Below, piece after piece: positions 16,258 through 24,670 of a stretch of 64,000 nucleotides of DNA. A model generated the notes under the pieces. It was not told where the DNA came from. It did no database searches and worked only from the letters and a program-made list of their open reading frames with translations. The stretch's first letter is position 1. Every line of letters begins with the position of its first letter. Source of the stretch: JAJYVT01 sp035534455 (GTDB lineage: Bacteria; Actinomycetota; Acidimicrobiia; Acidimicrobiales; RAAP-2). The stretch is taken from NCBI GenBank assembly GCA_035534455.1, contig DATLRV010000029.1, forward strand, positions 5,018 through 69,017. Reading direction: 5' to 3'. The translations under genes were made by a program, and so were the position numbers.

Positions 16258-18854
16258 GGCTCCTCGTCGTCTCCGCCCACTTCCCGCCGAACTTCGTGAG
16301 CGGCGGCACGCTGGTCCCGTACCGGAGCGCGCTCGAGCTCGCGCGCCGCGGCCACGACGTGCGGGTCTTCGCAGGGTGGATCGGCCCGACACGCACCGGC
16401 GGGGAGGCCTTCGACGACGACGCGGGCTCGGAGCGCGGCGCGTCGGTGCCCGTCCGCTGGTTCACCACGAACGACGCCATCGACTGGGCGGACCGTCGGA
16501 ACTACGACAACCCCGCGGCGGCGGCGGACTTCGCCACCATGCTTCGCGCCTTCGGGCCCGACCTCGTGCACTTCCACTCCATGCAGGGCCTCGGCGCGGG
16601 CCTCCTGCCCGAGGCCGCACGCGCCGGGGTGCCCTTCGTCGTCACCGCCCACGACTTCTGGTGGTGGTGCGGACGGCAGTTCCTCTGCGACCGCGAGTAC
16701 CACCCGTGCAGCCCTGTCGTCGTCGCGGGCGTCTGCCCGTGCGCGGTCGACCGAGCGTGGCTCGACGAACGGACGCCTGTCACCGCCTCCGCACTGCGTC
16801 TCGCGACGCGCGTCCTCGCCGTGTCGCACAGTGAGGCTGCGGTCCTCCTCGCGAACGGCGTCGCGCCGGAACGGCTGACGGTCCTCGACAACCCCGTCGA
16901 CGTCGCGGACTCCGTGATCGCCGCGAACGTCACGGACGTCACCGACGCCGCCGGCGGTGGCGCAGTGGCCGGCCGGCGGGAAACGGCAGAGGCGGGCGAC
17001 GTGAGGTTCGCCTTCGCAGGAGGCGCGGACCCGATGAAGGGCCTCCCCGTCCTGCGCAAGGCACTGCAGTCGCTCGAGGGGGTCCGGGGCTGGACCGCCG
17101 ACCTCTACGGCGCAGAAGGCCCGGGAGCGCCGGACGTGGCGTGGCCACCGAACGTCCGCGCCCTCCCCCCGTTCGCCCCCGACGCGCTCGCGGCGGTCCT
17201 CTCGGACGTCGACGTCCTCCTCGTGCCGTCCGTCATGCAGGAGACCTACTCCATCCTCACCCGTGAAGCGCTCGCCACGGGGGTCCCGGTGCTGACCACG
17301 ACCTGTCTCGGCCCCGAGGAGGTCGTCGCCGACCGCGTCAACGGGCTGGTCGTCCCCCAGGACGACCCCGGAGCGCTCGCCGCCGCGATGTCGGAGCTCG
17401 TCGGGGACCGCGCCCTTCTCGAACGGCTCAGGCGGGCATCGCGAGGCGTGACGCTGACGACGGTCGGGGCGCACTGCGACGAGCTCGAGGCGTGCTACGA
17501 GCGCAGCCGCGCCCGTGAACCCGCTCGTCGCGAGCGGCGGACGCGCAGGGTCGAGCGCGTGCTGTTCGTCGTCGGCATCGACGGCGCGCCGCTCCGGTAC
17601 CGCGCGCACCTCCCCGCCGAGGCGCTCGGGCTCCTCGGCGTCCACGCGGACGTCCGCCACTACCGCCACCCCGACATCGTGGCGCTGGCCGAGCGTGCGG
17701 ACGTGGTCGTCCTCTACCGCGTGCCCGCGACGCACCAGATCTCCCGCTTCGTGGCGCACGTCCACCAGCGGGGGACCCCGGTGCTCTTCGACGTGGACGA
17801 CCTCATCTTCGACCCCGAGCTCGAAGCCGAGATCCCGGCGCTCCAGATCCTCGCCGGAGACGCACGCGAGCTGTGGCTGCAGGGCGTCCACCGTTACCGC
17901 ACGACGATGGAGCTGTGTGACGCGTTCGTCGGCAGCACCGAGCGGCTCTGCGAGCACGCGTCCGCGGTGACGGCGCTCCCCTCCTTCCGGTTCGCCAACG
18001 GCGCGGGCATCGTCATGAGCAGGCTCGCGGACTCGGCGCTGCGTCGTGGGCCGACGTCCGGCCCGGTCCGGGTGGGGTACCTGAGCGGCACGGACACGCA
18101 CGACCGCGACTGGGCGATGATCGAAGACGCCGTCGTGCGGACGCTCGACGGTCTCCCGGACACCGAGCTCTGGCTGGTGGGGAAGCTCGATCCGGGCGTC
18201 GCCGTGCGCCGGCTCGGGGACCGGCTGCGGCTAATCCCCTTCCAGCCGTGGACGGCGTTGCCGGAGCTCCTCGCGACGCTCGACGTGAACCTCGCACCGC
18301 TCGAGCACGACAGCCGCTTCAACGACGCCAAGAGCGCGGTCAAGTGGCTCGAGGCGGGATTGAGCGCCACGCCCACGATCGCGACGCCGACGCAGCCCTT
18401 CGAAGAGGCCATCGAGCACGGCGTGAACGGACTCCTCGCCAAGGACGAGGAGGACTGGGCCGCGGCGTTGGACGCGCTCGCACGCGACGACGTGCTCCGG
18501 CGACGGCTCGGTCAACGCGCGCGGCGTGACGCACTGGTGCGCTTCGGGCCGTGGACGCAGGGCCGCCGCTATCTCGAGATCCTCGAATCGGTCGAGCGCC
18601 GTGAGACGTCGGGAGGCACGTGGCGACCGGTGCTGCTCGACGAGCCGTTCGCGCCCATCGGCCTCGAGCCGTACGGGGAGCCCGACCCGGCGGGGGACCC
18701 GGGCGCCACGCCCGCCCGCGGTCCTGCTGAGGTCCCCACTCCCAACCTGGCCACGTTGGTGCGCCGTGGTGTCGCCTCCGTGCGCCGGCGCGGCGTGCGA
18801 CAGACCTCGCGGGTGGTGCTCGAGCGCGCCCGGCGGCGCGTCCGGGGGACATGA
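16254..18854 (+). CDS. Bimodular glycosyltransferase with two tandem GT4 domains
   Basis: This 866-residue protein joins two GT-B enzymes. Module 1 (about 1-420) starts RLLVVSAHFPPNFVSGGTLV, has the acceptor-side HDFWWWCGRQFLCDREYHPC (Cys-rich, as in many GT4 proteins that meet lipid acceptors) and the donor motif PSVMQETYSILTREALATG. Module 2 (about 430-800) starts ERVLFVVGIDGAPLRYRAHL, has FDVDDLIFDPELEAE and ends with the donor helix SAVKWLEAGLSATPTIATPT. A basic tail (RRGVASVRRRGVRQTSRV) closes it. The gene starts with GTG overlapping the upstream stop. Two modules in one chain usually mean two successive sugar additions; donors and acceptors are unknown. Confidence 0.85.
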   Translation: MRLLVVSAHFPPNFVSGGTLVPYRSALELARRGHDVRVFAGWIGPTRTGGEAFDDDAGSERGASVPVRWFTTNDAIDWADRRNYDNPAAAADFATMLRAFGPDLVHFHSMQGLGAGLLPEAARAGVPFVVTAHDFWWWCGRQFLCDREYHPCSPVVVAGVCPCAVDRAWLDERTPVTASALRLATRVLAVSHSEAAVLLANGVAPERLTVLDNPVDVADSVIAANVTDVTDAAGGGAVAGRRETAEAGDVRFAFAGGADPMKGLPVLRKALQSLEGVRGWTADLYGAEGPGAPDVAWPPNVRALPPFAPDALAAVLSDVDVLLVPSVMQETYSILTREALATGVPVLTTTCLGPEEVVADRVNGLVVPQDDPGALAAAMSELVGDRALLERLRRASRGVTLTTVGAHCDELEACYERSRAREPARRERRTRRVERVLFVVGIDGAPLRYRAHLPAEALGLLGVHADVRHYRHPDIVALAERADVVVLYRVPATHQISRFVAHVHQRGTPVLFDVDDLIFDPELEAEIPALQILAGDARELWLQGVHRYRTTMELCDAFVGSTERLCEHASAVTALPSFRFANGAGIVMSRLADSALRRGPTSGPVRVGYLSGTDTHDRDWAMIEDAVVRTLDGLPDTELWLVGKLDPGVAVRRLGDRLRLIPFQPWTALPELLATLDVNLAPLEHDSRFNDAKSAVKWLEAGLSATPTIATPTQPFEEAIEHGVNGLLAKDEEDWAAALDALARDDVLRRRLGQRARRDALVRFGPWTQGRRYLEILESVERRETSGGTWRPVLLDEPFAPIGLEPYGEPDPAGDPGATPARGPAEVPTPNLATLVRRGVASVRRRGVRQTSRVVLERARRRVRGT

Positions 18855-20752
18855 CGGGGGGCGTCACGGAGGTCCCCTACGATGACGCGCATGGCGTCGA
18901 GCGCGCGCCGGCGAGGGGTGGACCCCCGGTGAGCGCGACGCCGGTCGGGCCCGGCGCCCGAGAGCTCGCCACTGCCCTGTCGGGGCTCTCGGGGCTGTCG
19001 GGGCTTTCCGCGGGCGAGCGCGGATCCGGTGGCGTCCTCGTCGACCTGTCGGGCGACGGCGCCACTGCGGAGGTCGCCGCTCGTCTCGGACTTCGCTACC
19101 TGGGCGTCCGCACACCCCGCGATGCCCCGCACCTCGTGGCGCGCGCGGACGACGACGTGGTCGCCGCCGACCTGTCCGACCCCGCGGCCCTCGCGTCGCC
19201 CCTCACCGGGGCGTGCCGGGGTCGTCGGGTCGCGGCGGTGTACGTCGGCGACGTGCTCAACCGCACCGAGGACTTGCGCCGCTACCTCGCATCCCTGCAG
19301 GCCTTGTGCCGTGAGCTCGGCGACCCGCCGGTCGTCGTCGCCGCGTCGAACGTCACGCACCTCGACGTGGCCGCCAAGCTCCTCATTGGACGCTGGGACG
19401 TCACCGACTCGGGCACGCTCGCGGCGACGTACGTCCACCACTACTCGGCCAGCTCCCTGCGCTCGGTGATGGCAGCTGCGGGATGGCGCGAAGTCGAGGT
19501 CGCCGACGTCCCCGGTGCGGATTCGGACCAGCACTTCCCGCCCGACGCCGCCACGCTCGAGCCGACGACGCCCGTCGGCGCGCTGCTCCGACGGCTCCGA
19601 GAGACGGCAGCGCCAGACGCCCGCGCAGCGCGCCTCGTCCGGAGCTACGCCCGCGGTGACGTGGATGGCGCCGCGACGGGTACCGGCGAGCCCGACGAGC
19701 GCGACGGGGCCGAGGACGTCGACCCGACGACTCCGTTCCTGTCCGTGCTGCTGCGCACGCAGGGACGCAGGGAGGCGACCCTGCAGGAGGCGCTGCTCTG
19801 CCTCGCCGCCCAGACCTGCGACGACTTCGAGGTCCTCGTCCTCCTCCACGACGGCGACGCCGCCGCGCTGGGGTCCCTCCAGTCGCTCGTGTCGGTGCAC
19901 CATCGATCGTTCTCCGGCCGGGTCCGCGTCGTCCCGGTGTCGGGAGGGGGTCGTTGCCGGCCGCTCAACGAGGGGGCACTGCTCGCTCGGGGGCGGTACG
20001 TCGCGATGCTCGACGACGACGACCTCGTCCTCGCCAACTGGGTCGAGACGTTCCGCGACGCCGCCGCACGCTTCCCCGCACACGTGGTACGGACCGCGGT
20101 CGCCACCCAACGCGTCGAATCGCGCGACGGCCAGTGGGAGGGGCGCCACGGCTACGAGGTGGTCGACCGTCCACGCCTCGTCTTCGCCCTCGACTTCGAC
20201 CACGTCGACCACATCCTCGACAACCGCACGCCCAACAACGGCTACGCGTTCCCCAGGTCGCTCGTGACCGACCTCGGAGTCCGCTGGGACGAGTCGCTGC
20301 CGGTCCTCGAGGACTGGGACCACCTGCTTGCGTGCGCGTCGATCTGCGGGGTCGCAGGCGTTCCCGAGATCACCGCGATCCTGCGGTGGTGGGACGTGGG
20401 CGAGGACTCCAAGAGCACGCACGCGCCGGAACTGTGGGCGACCACGCGCCGGCGGGTCGTCGAGAAGCACGACGCCTCGCCGTTGCTGCTCGACCGCGGG
20501 GCGTTCTCACGCCTGCGCACCAGGCTCATCGACGGGGACGTGGCGGCGGAGCGCGCCGCCGGTCTCGAGCGCGAGCTGGGCGCCCTCCGTCAGCGGCTCG
20601 AGTCCGCCGACCTCTCCATCGGCGCGATGGCCACGGCGCTCGACTCGAGGACCGCCGAGCTGGCCGAGATCCACGCCTCGAGAAGTTGGCGGGCCACGGC
20701 GGCCCTGCGCCTGGCCGCGGCCGCCGCCCGCAAGGCGAGGCGCAAGCGTTAG
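18851..20752 (+). CDS. Methyltransferase-like plus GT2 glycosyltransferase fusion
   Basis: The 633-residue product has an N-terminal part (about 30-260) that resembles class I SAM methyltransferase remnants: VVVAASNVTHLDVAAKLLIG and YVHHYSASSLRSVMAAAGWR, but the glycine-rich SAM loop is poor. A GT2 domain follows (about 295-540), with LSVLLRTQGRREATLQEAL, the donor metal motif AMLDDDDLVLANW and LPVLEDWDHLLACA. The end carries the widespread GT tail signature SRSWRATAALR and a Lys/Arg cluster. ATG 18851 overlaps the upstream stop; GTG 18929 is an alternative start coupled to a tiny 13-codon frame (18891-18932). The stop overlaps the stop of the convergent DUF501 gene. Confidence 0.75.
   Translation: MTGGVTEVPYDDAHGVERAPARGGPPVSATPVGPGARELATALSGLSGLSGLSAGERGSGGVLVDLSGDGATAEVAARLGLRYLGVRTPRDAPHLVARADDDVVAADLSDPAALASPLTGACRGRRVAAVYVGDVLNRTEDLRRYLASLQALCRELGDPPVVVAASNVTHLDVAAKLLIGRWDVTDSGTLAATYVHHYSASSLRSVMAAAGWREVEVADVPGADSDQHFPPDAATLEPTTPVGALLRRLRETAAPDARAARLVRSYARGDVDGAATGTGEPDERDGAEDVDPTTPFLSVLLRTQGRREATLQEALLCLAAQTCDDFEVLVLLHDGDAAALGSLQSLVSVHHRSFSGRVRVVPVSGGGRCRPLNEGALLARGRYVAMLDDDDLVLANWVETFRDAAARFPAHVVRTAVATQRVESRDGQWEGRHGYEVVDRPRLVFALDFDHVDHILDNRTPNNGYAFPRSLVTDLGVRWDESLPVLEDWDHLLACASICGVAGVPEITAILRWWDVGEDSKSTHAPELWATTRRRVVEKHDASPLLLDRGAFSRLRTRLIDGDVAAERAAGLERELGALRQRLESADLSIGAMATALDSRTAELAEIHASRSWRATAALRLAAAAARKARRKR
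18878..18883 (+). promoter_or_regulatory. Possible internal -10 box TACGAT with a 13-codon leader frame
   Basis: TACGAT ends 7 nt before ATG 18891, which opens a 13-codon frame whose TGA (18930-18932) overlaps the in-frame GTG 18929 of the methyltransferase-GT2 gene. This mimics the leaderless and GTGA-coupled architecture of the rest of the window and could be a second start for that gene. Confidence 0.25.
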
Positions 20753-21279
20753 CTGGCCCCGTCGAGCGACCGGCGCTCGCTCCCCCGCTCCAGTCCGAGA
20801 CGGGATGCCACCCAGTCGCCGACGGGGTCGTCGCCCCCGACGAGCCACCAGGCGAGGTGGGCGTGCAGGCACTTCACCCCGGTGCGCGTCCCGCCCACCC
20901 CCCCGGAGGGTCGCGGGCCCGCGTGGTCGGCGGGAATCCGGCCGACGCGCTCGGCGGCGTAGCGGGCGTGCGCCCGTGCGAGTGCCTCCGGGTCCACCGC
21001 GCCCTGCGCCTCCCGGACCCCGCCGTTCGCCTCGAGCGCGGAGACCGCAGCCCGCAGCTCGGGATCGACGAGCCAGAAGCGGGTGGGCATCGGCGTCCCG
21101 TCGTGGAGGAACGGTGCGTTCTCGATGACTTGGGGAGTGCCGTCGGGTCGGCGCCGGACCACCTGCAGGTCGCCGGCGGGTCGACGGCCGAGCAACGCGG
21201 CCACCGTGGCGAGGTCGTCCCGGTCGTCCCGGTCGTGCCGGTGGGAGCCGGGCTCCGGCCGGAGAGCCCGGGGGGTCAT
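20749..21279 (-). CDS. DUF501 domain-containing protein
   Basis: The 176-residue protein matches the actinobacterial DUF501 family: RRPAGDLQVVRRRPDGTPQV near residue 35, then FLHDGTPMPTRFWLVDPELR, and the Cys/His-containing VKCLHAHLAWWLVGGDDPVG near the end. Function is unknown. The family is nearly always found after eno and the FtsB-like gene, as here. The ATG at 21279 overlaps the upstream ftsB-like stop (ATGA). Its TAA stop overlaps, on the opposite strand, the TAG stop of the GT operon. Confidence 0.9.
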   Translation of the reverse strand: MTPRALRPEPGSHRHDRDDRDDLATVAALLGRRPAGDLQVVRRRPDGTPQVIENAPFLHDGTPMPTRFWLVDPELRAAVSALEANGGVREAQGAVDPEALARAHARYAAERVGRIPADHAGPRPSGGVGGTRTGVKCLHAHLAWWLVGGDDPVGDWVASRLGLERGSERRSLDGAS

Positions 21280-21893
21280 CGCCAGAATTCGAGGGTGTGG
21301 ACGATCCGGTCGAGGAAGCTCCCCGACGTCCCCGTGGCCGTTCCCGGGGAAGACGCCGCACGCCCTGGATGCGACGACGTGGCGGACGACCCCCTCGTCG
21401 GTGCCGCTGTCGACCCGAGGGTCCCGTCGGCACTCCCCGACCCGCTCGGGGGGAGCACCTGGTAGGCCTGCTCGCCCGGCGGGACGAGGTCGTACTGCTG
21501 CTGGGCGATCCGGCCGAGCGTGGCCGGTGTGCGCAGCTGCGTCGCCTGATGGTGCAGCGCGGCGTTCTGCCGGTCGAGCTTGTGCAGCTCCGCGGACGCG
21601 GCGGCGAGCTGGGAGCGCTGATGCAGCAGGTCGGACGCCGGGAACCACGCGGCGAGGACGCCCACGGCGCTCACGATCGCGACCGCCAGCACCAGCCGGT
21701 TCCGGCGGACCCGTGCGGCCCTGCGGCGCTCGACGCGCGAGGTCCCGGCCACCCGCCGGGTGGCCGGCCGCGTCCCGCGGCCACCATGAGACCCGCCGGG
21801 TGCCGGTGCCGCGGCACCGCGCGTGGCGGGCGTCGCAGCGCGCGACGGCGCACGCGGCCGGCCGCGGCCGTCAGCTTTGCGCACGCCGCTCAC
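21276..21893 (-). CDS. FtsB/DivIC-like septum formation initiator
   Basis: The 205-residue product is a single-span membrane protein of the FtsB/DivIC family, which joins FtsL and FtsQ to activate septal wall synthesis. A disordered basic cytoplasmic segment (about 1-65) precedes the transmembrane helix (LVLAVAIVSAVGVLAAW). A periplasmic coiled coil (QRSQLAAASAELHKLDRQN) and the family signature LGRIAQQQYDLVPPGEQAY follow. The last 60 residues are Ser/Gly/Thr-rich. It starts with GTG 21893, 23 bp inside the end of eno; GTG 21884 is an alternative. The order eno-ftsB-DUF501 is conserved in actinobacteria. Confidence 0.88.
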   Translation of the reverse strand: MSGVRKADGRGRPRAPSRAATPATRGAAAPAPGGSHGGRGTRPATRRVAGTSRVERRRAARVRRNRLVLAVAIVSAVGVLAAWFPASDLLHQRSQLAAASAELHKLDRQNAALHHQATQLRTPATLGRIAQQQYDLVPPGEQAYQVLPPSGSGSADGTLGSTAAPTRGSSATSSHPGRAASSPGTATGTSGSFLDRIVHTLEFWR

Positions 21894-23163
21894 CCCGCAG
21901 GGCGTCCCCGCCGAGGAACGCGGCCGCCGGCCCGAGGTCCTCTTCGATCCGGAGGAGCTGGTTGTACTTCGCGACGCGATCCGACCGGCACGGCGCGCCG
22001 GACTTGATCTGCCCCGCGTTCACCGCGACCGCCAGGTCGGCGATGGTCGTGTCCTCGGTCTCACCCGACCGGTGCGAGATCACGGCGCGATACGACGCTC
22101 GGGTCGCGAGGTCGACCGCGTCCAGGGTCTCGGTGAGCGTGCCGATCTGGTTCAGCTTGATCAAGACCGCGTTCGCCACACCTGCGTCGATCCCGCGCTG
22201 GATGAGCGCACCGTTCGTCACGAAGACGTCGTCGCCGACGATCTGGATCCGGTCACCGAGCGCCCGGGTCAAGGCCGCCCATCCCTCCCAGTCGTCCTCG
22301 GCCATGCCGTCCTCCAACGAGAGCACCGGGTAGCGGTCCACGATGTCCACCCAGTAGTCGACCATCTCAGCCGCCGTGAGCTTGCGGCCCTCCCCGGCGA
22401 GCTCGTAGGTGCCGTCCTTCCACAGCTCGCTCGTCGCCGGGTCGAGGGCCAACGCCATCTCCTCGCCCGGGATGCGCCCCGCCGCTTCGATCGCGTCGCA
22501 CAGAAGTCTGAGCGGCTCCTCGTTTGTCGGAAGGTCGGGGGCGAAGCCCCCTTCGTCACCGACCGACGTGGCCAGCCCGCGGTCGGCGAGCATGCCACGG
22601 AGCGCCTGGTAGGTCTCGACGCTCCACCGCAGGGCCTCGGTGAAGGAGGCTGCGCCGACCGGGAGGAGCATGTACTCCTGGAAGTCGATCGAGTTGCGCG
22701 CGTGCACGCCCCCGTTGATGACGTTCAGCTGCGGCAACGGGAGCACGTGCGCATTCGACCCCCCGATCGCCCGGTAGAGCGGAAGCTCGAGCTCGCTCGC
22801 CGCGGCCTTGGCCACCGCGATCGACGTCGCGACGATCGCGTTCGCCCCGAGCCGGCTCTTGTCGGGCGTCGCGTCGAGGTCGACCATGGCGAAGTCCACG
22901 CCGCGCTGGTCGAACGCGTCCATGCCGACGAGGACGTCGGCGATCTCGCCCTGCACGTTCGACACCGCGCGTCTTACCCCGCGTCCTGCGTAGGCGGCAT
23001 CGCCGTCACGCAGCTCGACGACCTCGTGCACGCCGGTCGACGCTCCCGAGGGCGCGATCGCGCGGCCGTGCACCCCGGAGTCCAAGATCACCTCGACCTC
23101 GACCGTCGGGTTCCCGCGCGAGTCGAACACCTGGCGTCCGACCACGTACTCGATGCTGCTCAT
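21871..23163 (-). CDS. eno: Enolase
   Basis: The 430-residue protein is a full-length enolase, converting 2-phosphoglycerate to phosphoenolpyruvate in glycolysis. It starts SIEYVVGRQVFDSRGNPTVE and contains APSGASTGVHE (mobile loop Ser), VGDEGGFAPDL, the metal ligand region SLEDGMAEDDWEGW, QIVGDDVFVTN, the catalytic lysine in LIKLNQIGTLTETLDA and SHRSGETEDTTIADL. A ribosome-binding site AGGGAG (23171-23176, minus strand) lies 7 nt upstream of the ATG, and TAGCCT (23206 to 23201) is a likely -10 box. It heads the eno-ftsB-DUF501 operon. Confidence 0.98.
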   Translation of the reverse strand: MSSIEYVVGRQVFDSRGNPTVEVEVILDSGVHGRAIAPSGASTGVHEVVELRDGDAAYAGRGVRRAVSNVQGEIADVLVGMDAFDQRGVDFAMVDLDATPDKSRLGANAIVATSIAVAKAAASELELPLYRAIGGSNAHVLPLPQLNVINGGVHARNSIDFQEYMLLPVGAASFTEALRWSVETYQALRGMLADRGLATSVGDEGGFAPDLPTNEEPLRLLCDAIEAAGRIPGEEMALALDPATSELWKDGTYELAGEGRKLTAAEMVDYWVDIVDRYPVLSLEDGMAEDDWEGWAALTRALGDRIQIVGDDVFVTNGALIQRGIDAGVANAVLIKLNQIGTLTETLDAVDLATRASYRAVISHRSGETEDTTIADLAVAVNAGQIKSGAPCRSDRVAKYNQLLRIEEDLGPAAAFLGGDALRGERRAQS

Positions 23164-23200
23164 CGATCTGCTCCCTGGATCGCAGTGGCGCCGGTCCCTC

Positions 23201-23206
23201 AGGCTA
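23201..23206 (-). promoter_or_regulatory. -10 box of the eno operon (TAGCCT on minus strand)
   Basis: TAGCCT lies 37 nt upstream of the enolase ATG, leaving a leader of roughly 30 nt that contains the AGGGAG ribosome-binding site. This is a led transcript, unlike most promoters in this window. Confidence 0.4.
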
Positions 23207-23682
23207 TCCGTTCACCGCGCGAGAGCCGGTGCACCTCCTCACGTGTTGACGGGCGCCATCGTGGAGCCTGGAGGATCCACCGGGACCCTGGCGCGAGCGT
23301 CGACGAGAGCGCGTGCGCGTGCAGGCGAGGACGTGCGCAGGCGTGCGAGTGTGAGTTCGAGCGCGTGCGCGAGCGCGTGCGCGCGTGCGTGCGCGTGTGC
23401 GAACGCGTCTGAAGGCGTCACGGCTTGCGCAGTCCCCTCCACCGACGACGGTCCTCGCGTCGTGGGCTGTGAGCTGGAGCTGGACGCCCTCGGCGCACCG
23501 CTGGACGACTGCGGGATCCGCCGGGCGCCCTCCCATCGGCGCCGCAGGGTCGGCCCCGGCCGACGTCTCGGGGATCGGAGCCGGGGGTAGGAAAGCCTCG
23601 ACCGTGACCGATCGCGGCTACTCTCCCCGCTGCCGCCCGGGCCGCGGGGCTTCTCAGGGACCGACGAGTGAGCTCGCAGGAT
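23207..23682. other. Divergent intergenic region between eno and the methyltransferase gene
   Basis: Nearly 480 bp hold no recognisable gene. The main content is an alternating purine-pyrimidine tract (see the repeat at 23285-23412). The right part (23420-23680) is ordinary GC-rich sequence; short open frames there have no ribosome-binding site or recognisable product. Confidence 0.5.
23285..23412. repeat. Alternating GC/GT tract with Z-DNA potential
   Basis: The segment is made of repeated gcgtgc, gcgcgt and gagcgc units, with its densest alternation at about 23358-23402. Long alternating purine-pyrimidine runs can adopt left-handed DNA under negative supercoiling. It lies between the divergent eno and methyltransferase promoters. 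Confidence 0.7.
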
Positions 23683-23695
23683 CGGGGCAGGGACG

Positions 23696-24670
23696 ATGAA
23701 CCGCCGAGAACGCATCCTCCGTCACATCGACGTCCGCCAGGGGCTCGGCCTCGAGATCGGGCCGCTCGACAAGCCGATCGTGGCCAGGTCGGAGGCGTCG
23801 GTGCTCTACGTCGACCACGCGTCGGCCGAGGACCTTCGCGAGAAGTACCGCGGCGATCCGAACGTGTCGGCCGAGGCGATCGCTCCGATCGAGGTCGTAT
23901 GGGCGGACGGCAGCCTCCGAGAGCACCTTTCGGGCAGAGGACCGGTCCGATGGGTCGTGGCCTCCCATGTCCTCGAGCACGTGCCCGACCCGGTCGGCTG
24001 GCTCGGGCAGTTCGCTGAGGTCCTCGTCCCGGGGGGCGTGCTCAGCCTCGCCCTGCCCGACGCCCGCTTCTGCTTCGACGTGAAACGCCGGACGACCGAC
24101 GTGTCCGAGCTCATCGGTGCGGCGTTGACCGGACGCACCCGTCCGACTGCAGCGCTCACCTACGACTTCTGGGCGAGGATGACGGCGGTCGACCCGGTCG
24201 AAGCATGGGCCGGCGGCGTCGCAGGAGCCGAGCCCGACCACGAGGCCCTGGGGCTCGAGAAGAGCCGGGAGCAGCTGGCCTCCTCCGAATACCGGGACAT
24301 CCACTGCTCGGTCTTCACCCCCCGGTCGTTCGTCGAGGCGCTCGACGTCCTGATGCGGCTCGGCATCGTGCCGTGGTTCCGCATCAGGGACCTGCTCCCG
24401 ACCGAGAGGGACACGATCGAGTTCTTCGTCGCCCTCGAGCGCCTCGCACCGGCGCTGCCCGACGAGGAGCGGCGGCGGCTCCAGGATGCGTCGGTCGCCG
24501 CCGCCCGTTCGTCGCTCGACAAGGCAGACGTGCCCGGCCGCCACACCCGTGACGACGTCGCGCCGACCGGGCTCAGCGACAAGGAGCTCAGGCTGATCCG
24601 CGCCAAGCGCGCGGTCCTGTCGGCGTTGCGTCGCACCCAGACGCGCCTGCGGGCGCAGGGCCGGCCGTGA
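23696..24670 (+). CDS. Class I SAM-dependent methyltransferase
   Basis: The 324-residue protein has a methyltransferase-11-like core: LGLEIGPLDKPIV (SAM loop), VLYVDHAS (motif II acid), VVASHVLEHVPDPVGWLG (motif IV/V) and LVPGGVLSLALPD. Members next to glycosyltransferases often methylate sugars or glycan ends. The C-terminal third is helical and ends basic (RAKRAVLSALRRTQTRLR). GGGCAGGGAC precedes the ATG at about the right distance. Its stop overlaps the DUF2142 gene start (GTGA), so they form a two-gene operon transcribed away from eno. Confidence 0.85.
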   Translation: MNRRERILRHIDVRQGLGLEIGPLDKPIVARSEASVLYVDHASAEDLREKYRGDPNVSAEAIAPIEVVWADGSLREHLSGRGPVRWVVASHVLEHVPDPVGWLGQFAEVLVPGGVLSLALPDARFCFDVKRRTTDVSELIGAALTGRTRPTAALTYDFWARMTAVDPVEAWAGGVAGAEPDHEALGLEKSREQLASSEYRDIHCSVFTPRSFVEALDVLMRLGIVPWFRIRDLLPTERDTIEFFVALERLAPALPDEERRRLQDASVAAARSSLDKADVPGRHTRDDVAPTGLSDKELRLIRAKRAVLSALRRTQTRLRAQGRP

